NCBI GenBank assembly: GCA_043793345.1
Contig: JAYVXF010000056.1
Location: 1-8,032 of the forward strand
DNA from: UKL13-2 sp043793345
GTDB lineage: Bacteria > Pseudomonadota > Gammaproteobacteria > Burkholderiales > Usitatibacteraceae
Length of the DNA: 8,032 bases
Direction of reading: 5' to 3'
In this document: positions 6,279 through 8,032 of the stretch, one piece after another
How the letters are laid out: each line of letters begins with the position of its first letter
How positions within the stretch are numbered: position 1 is the stretch's first letter
Program-made: the position numbers and the translations under genes
Notes under the pieces: model-generated
Told to the model about the DNA's origin: nothing
Database searches by the model: none
The model's input: only the letters and a program-made list of their open reading frames with translations

Positions 6279-6835
6279 CTGAGTAGTCCGCGAGCTCGAA
6301 ATGGCGAGACTGACTCCGACGCCTAACGATTAGCGTTTATCTGTCGCGCTGGCGAACTGATTGAACCCACGAACGTCTCCTCGACAGCACATTACCTCAT
6401 CAGGGTTTCGACATCTGGCGATGCTGCGTAGCGACGTCTCGTTCTTCTTCAACGTGATCATCATTGCGATCACCGTGAATGTAGTGGCGGATGTGTTGTA
6501 GTTTTGATGGAATCATCCACCGTTCAGAAACGGCATTCGCGGTCTCGGTGGCGAATCGTCGAAGCAACTTTGTTTGACCCATTGAAAAGTAATTTCCGCG
6601 ACGACTGTACTAACCTCGGTCGATGGAAAGCCGGCTTACGTGCGTGGTATCAACACGACAACCGTGCTTGGCCCCAACGGAGCCATGATGATATGGCCCC
6701 GCCGCGGAATACCCTTCTGGCGTTTAGTTTCCGACGGACAATGGTGTTGCGTTGTGGACATTTGGAATGGCCTGCCGCTGATCTCGGCGGCTACCAGACA
6801 AAAACTCAAAAACGTCCCACCACGTCGGAAACGCC
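6279..6835. other. gene-poor spacer between GFA gene and transketolase
   Basis: No convincing gene is seen. GCCTAAC at 6321-6327 (GTTAGGC on the - strand) is a single integron-type core word lacking a partner. A 60-residue - strand ORF (6400-6582) has no Shine-Dalgarno sequence and no recognised motif. On the + strand a frame open from 6586 reads protein-like for about 70 residues and is listed separately. The stretch appears less GC-rich than the flanking housekeeping genes by eye. Confidence 0.4.
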
Positions 6836-6987
6836 GTCCAACAAAGCGTTCAAGCGGATGGTCCACTCGCGTCGCTTGGGGCAGAGACTGTCGACCACCC
6901 TCGCCCTGGTGGTGGCATCCCGAAACGCAGCCACGAATCGGCGCGGATGCACGCAAGGCGAGCCCGGCTGGAGTTCTCATCGTTTGA
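6586..6987 (+). pseudogene. possible decayed ORF, unrecognised
   Basis: The frame opens after a TGA at 6583-6585 and stays open to 6987. It contains protein-like stretches such as TSVDGKPAYVRGI, GPNGAMMIWPRRGIPFWRLV and QWCCVVDIWNG. The only usual start is GTG 6640, which would cut the first part off, so a 5' end is missing or frameshifted. From about residue 70 it runs through the attC-like half-site and into the 3' end of transketolase on the other strand, where it is surely noncoding. No family is recognised. It could be the remnant of a cassette gene or just chance. Confidence 0.25.
6836..6878. other. attC-like half-site
   Basis: GTCCAAC (6836-6842; GTTGGAC on the - strand) fits the RYYYAAC/GTTRRRY core. 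It is followed by AAAGCGTT and then CAAGCG (6851-6856), which pairs perfectly with CGCTTG (6873-6878). The run resembles one end of common chromosomal-integron attC sites. No partner core is found in the next 130 bp toward transketolase, so at best this is a truncated site. It lies about 100 bp from the transketolase stop and could mark the edge of the accessory region. Confidence 0.35.
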
Positions 6988-8032
6988 GCGCGAGCGCGCG
7001 CCGATAGACTTCGTCGACGGTGAAACCGTATTCACGAAGCAGCACCTCCGCTGGTGCAGACGCGCCAAATCGCTCCACACTCACCACGTCGCCAGCAGCG
7101 CCAACGTAGCGATGCCAGCCCTGCGCGACGCCCGCTTCAACCGCCAGGCGCGCGCTTACCGACGGAGGCAGGACAAAGTCGCGCTCAAGTTGCGGCAGAG
7201 CGTCGAACAGCTCCCAGCTCGGCATCGAGACACAGCGCACGGCAATTCCCTGCCTCTGCAGGCGCTCCGCCGCCGCCACGACCAGGCCGACTTCGGAGCC
7301 GCTGGCGATCAGGATCAGGGTGGGCTTTGCGTCGGGTGCGTCAAGCAGGACATAAGCGCCGCGCCGCAGGCCGTCTGCAGGCGCGAAGCGGTTGCGATCC
7401 AGCGTCGGCACGTCCTGCCGGCTCAACACCAGCAGCACCGGTCGATTGCACGTTTCCAGCGCGACGCGCCACGCGACGGCGGTTTCGTTGGCATCGCAGG
7501 GGCGGATCACAGTTAGGTTCGGAATCGCGCGCAGCGCGGCCAGCTGTTCCACCGGCTGGTGGGTAGGACCATCCTCGCCGAGCGCGATGCTGTCGTGAGT
7601 AAACACATGCACGACGTGCAAGCCCATTAGCGCGGCCAGCCGGATCGGGGGGCGCATATAGTCTGAGAAGATGAGGAAGGTAGCGCCGTACGGGATGGTG
7701 CCACCGTGGGCTGCCAGGCCGTTGACGATTGCGCCCATTGCGTGCTCGCGTACGCCGAAGTGCAGGTTGCGCCCGCTATAGCTCCAGCCGCCGCCGCTCG
7801 AGCCTTGTGTATCGAGCTCAGCGCCCGCCGGGGGATTGAAATCGCCAAGGCCCTTCAGCGAGGTGTGCGTGGACGGATCGAGGTCTGCCGATCCGCCGAC
7901 CATCGCCGGCATCCGCGGCGCCACCGCGTTCATTACTTTGCCTGAGGCGACGCGCGTCGCGATGCCCTGGGTATCGGCAGGAAAAACTGGAATGTCCGCG
8001 TCCCAGCCGGGCGGTAACTTGCCGCGCAGGCG
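6977..8032 (-). CDS. tkt: transketolase, C-terminal half (5' end beyond window)
   Basis: The C-terminal 351 residues of a thiamine-diphosphate enzyme of about 660 residues that moves two-carbon ketol units between sugar phosphates in the pentose phosphate or Calvin pathway. The frame is open to the window edge; 33 codons precede the first internal Met (7933). Visible are the pyrimidine-domain motifs GGSADLDPS, FGVREHAM (its Glu, fragment residue 96, activates the cofactor), FSDYMRPPIRL, and THDSIALGEDGPTHQPVEQ with substrate-binding His146. The C-terminal domain follows with ASGSEV and SVERFGASAP, ending ...RALALKR at TGA 6979-6977. No frameshift is seen and the end is normal. It points toward the accessory region; no clear terminator follows. 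The paralogue and pathway role cannot be fixed without its neighbours. Confidence 0.97.
   Translation of the reverse strand, partial: RLRGKLPPGWDADIPVFPADTQGIATRVASGKVMNAVAPRMPAMVGGSADLDPSTHTSLKGLGDFNPPAGAELDTQGSSGGGWSYSGRNLHFGVREHAMGAIVNGLAAHGGTIPYGATFLIFSDYMRPPIRLAALMGLHVVHVFTHDSIALGEDGPTHQPVEQLAALRAIPNLTVIRPCDANETAVAWRVALETCNRPVLLVLSRQDVPTLDRNRFAPADGLRRGAYVLLDAPDAKPTLILIASGSEVGLVVAAAERLQRQGIAVRCVSMPSWELFDALPQLERDFVLPPSVSARLAVEAGVAQGWHRYVGAAGDVVSVERFGASAPAEVLLREYGFTVDEVYRRALALKR

Noticed and set aside
6321..6327. GCCTAAC as an independent attC site
   Set aside because: No partner core within about 130 bp on either side; a single such word is expected about once per kb per strand.
6894..6913. 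6 bp hairpin ACCACC/GGTGGT as a transketolase terminator
   Set aside because: Stem is short, the loop is 8 nt and no T run follows in the gene's direction.

Overview
The window looks like chromosomal DNA of a GC-rich proteobacterium, probably beta or gamma. The evidence is a Pat-like acyl-CoA synthetase/acetyltransferase fusion, a bacterial-type transketolase, a lipoprotein signal peptide, and an intergenic palindrome of the CATTCCCGC...GCGGGAATG type common in proteobacterial spacers. No rRNA, tRNA, CRISPR array, transposase or integrase gene was seen. Identifications rest on motif reading only; no search was run.

Layout. (1) 153-764 (+): a cytoplasmic D-Ala-D-Ala dipeptidase of the VanX/DdpX family with all zinc and catalytic residues. 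(2) 771-3491 (-): a 906-residue CoA-binding / CoA-ligase / ATP-grasp / GNAT fusion, convergent with the dipeptidase across a 6 bp gap. (3) 3492-3997: a 506 bp spacer holding two tandem perfect hairpins, a small possible ORF, and the promoter/operator region of the next operon. (4) 3998-4686 (+): a vapBC toxin-antitoxin pair with an ATGA overlap. (5) 4724-5734 (-): a lipoprotein alpha/beta-hydrolase. (6) 5915-6238 (-): a GFA-family (CENP-V/GFA) zinc protein cut by an in-frame amber codon 15 codons before what looks like its original stop. (7) 6239-6976: a spacer of about 740 bp with no convincing gene, holding a possible decayed ORF and an attC-like half-site. (8) 6977-8032 (-): the C-terminal half of transketolase, running off the window.

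The most interesting part is about 4.69-6.84 kb. It resembles a short run of integron-type gene cassettes without a visible integrase. The best evidence is a 78 bp element between the GFA and hydrolase genes (5738-5815). It has complementary-type core sites (RYYYAAC / GTTRRRY) at both ends and a perfect 7 bp stem inside, and the hydrolase ATG follows the core after only 3 nt with no Shine-Dalgarno sequence. Weaker single core sites lie at 4693, 6321 and 6836. The accessory gene content (toxin-antitoxin, solitary lipoprotein hydrolase, solitary GFA protein) fits such an array, but the cassette reading is inference.

The genes do not form one pathway. The Pat-like protein and transketolase are housekeeping metabolism/regulation, the dipeptidase is peptidoglycan or D-alanine turnover, and the middle is accessory DNA.
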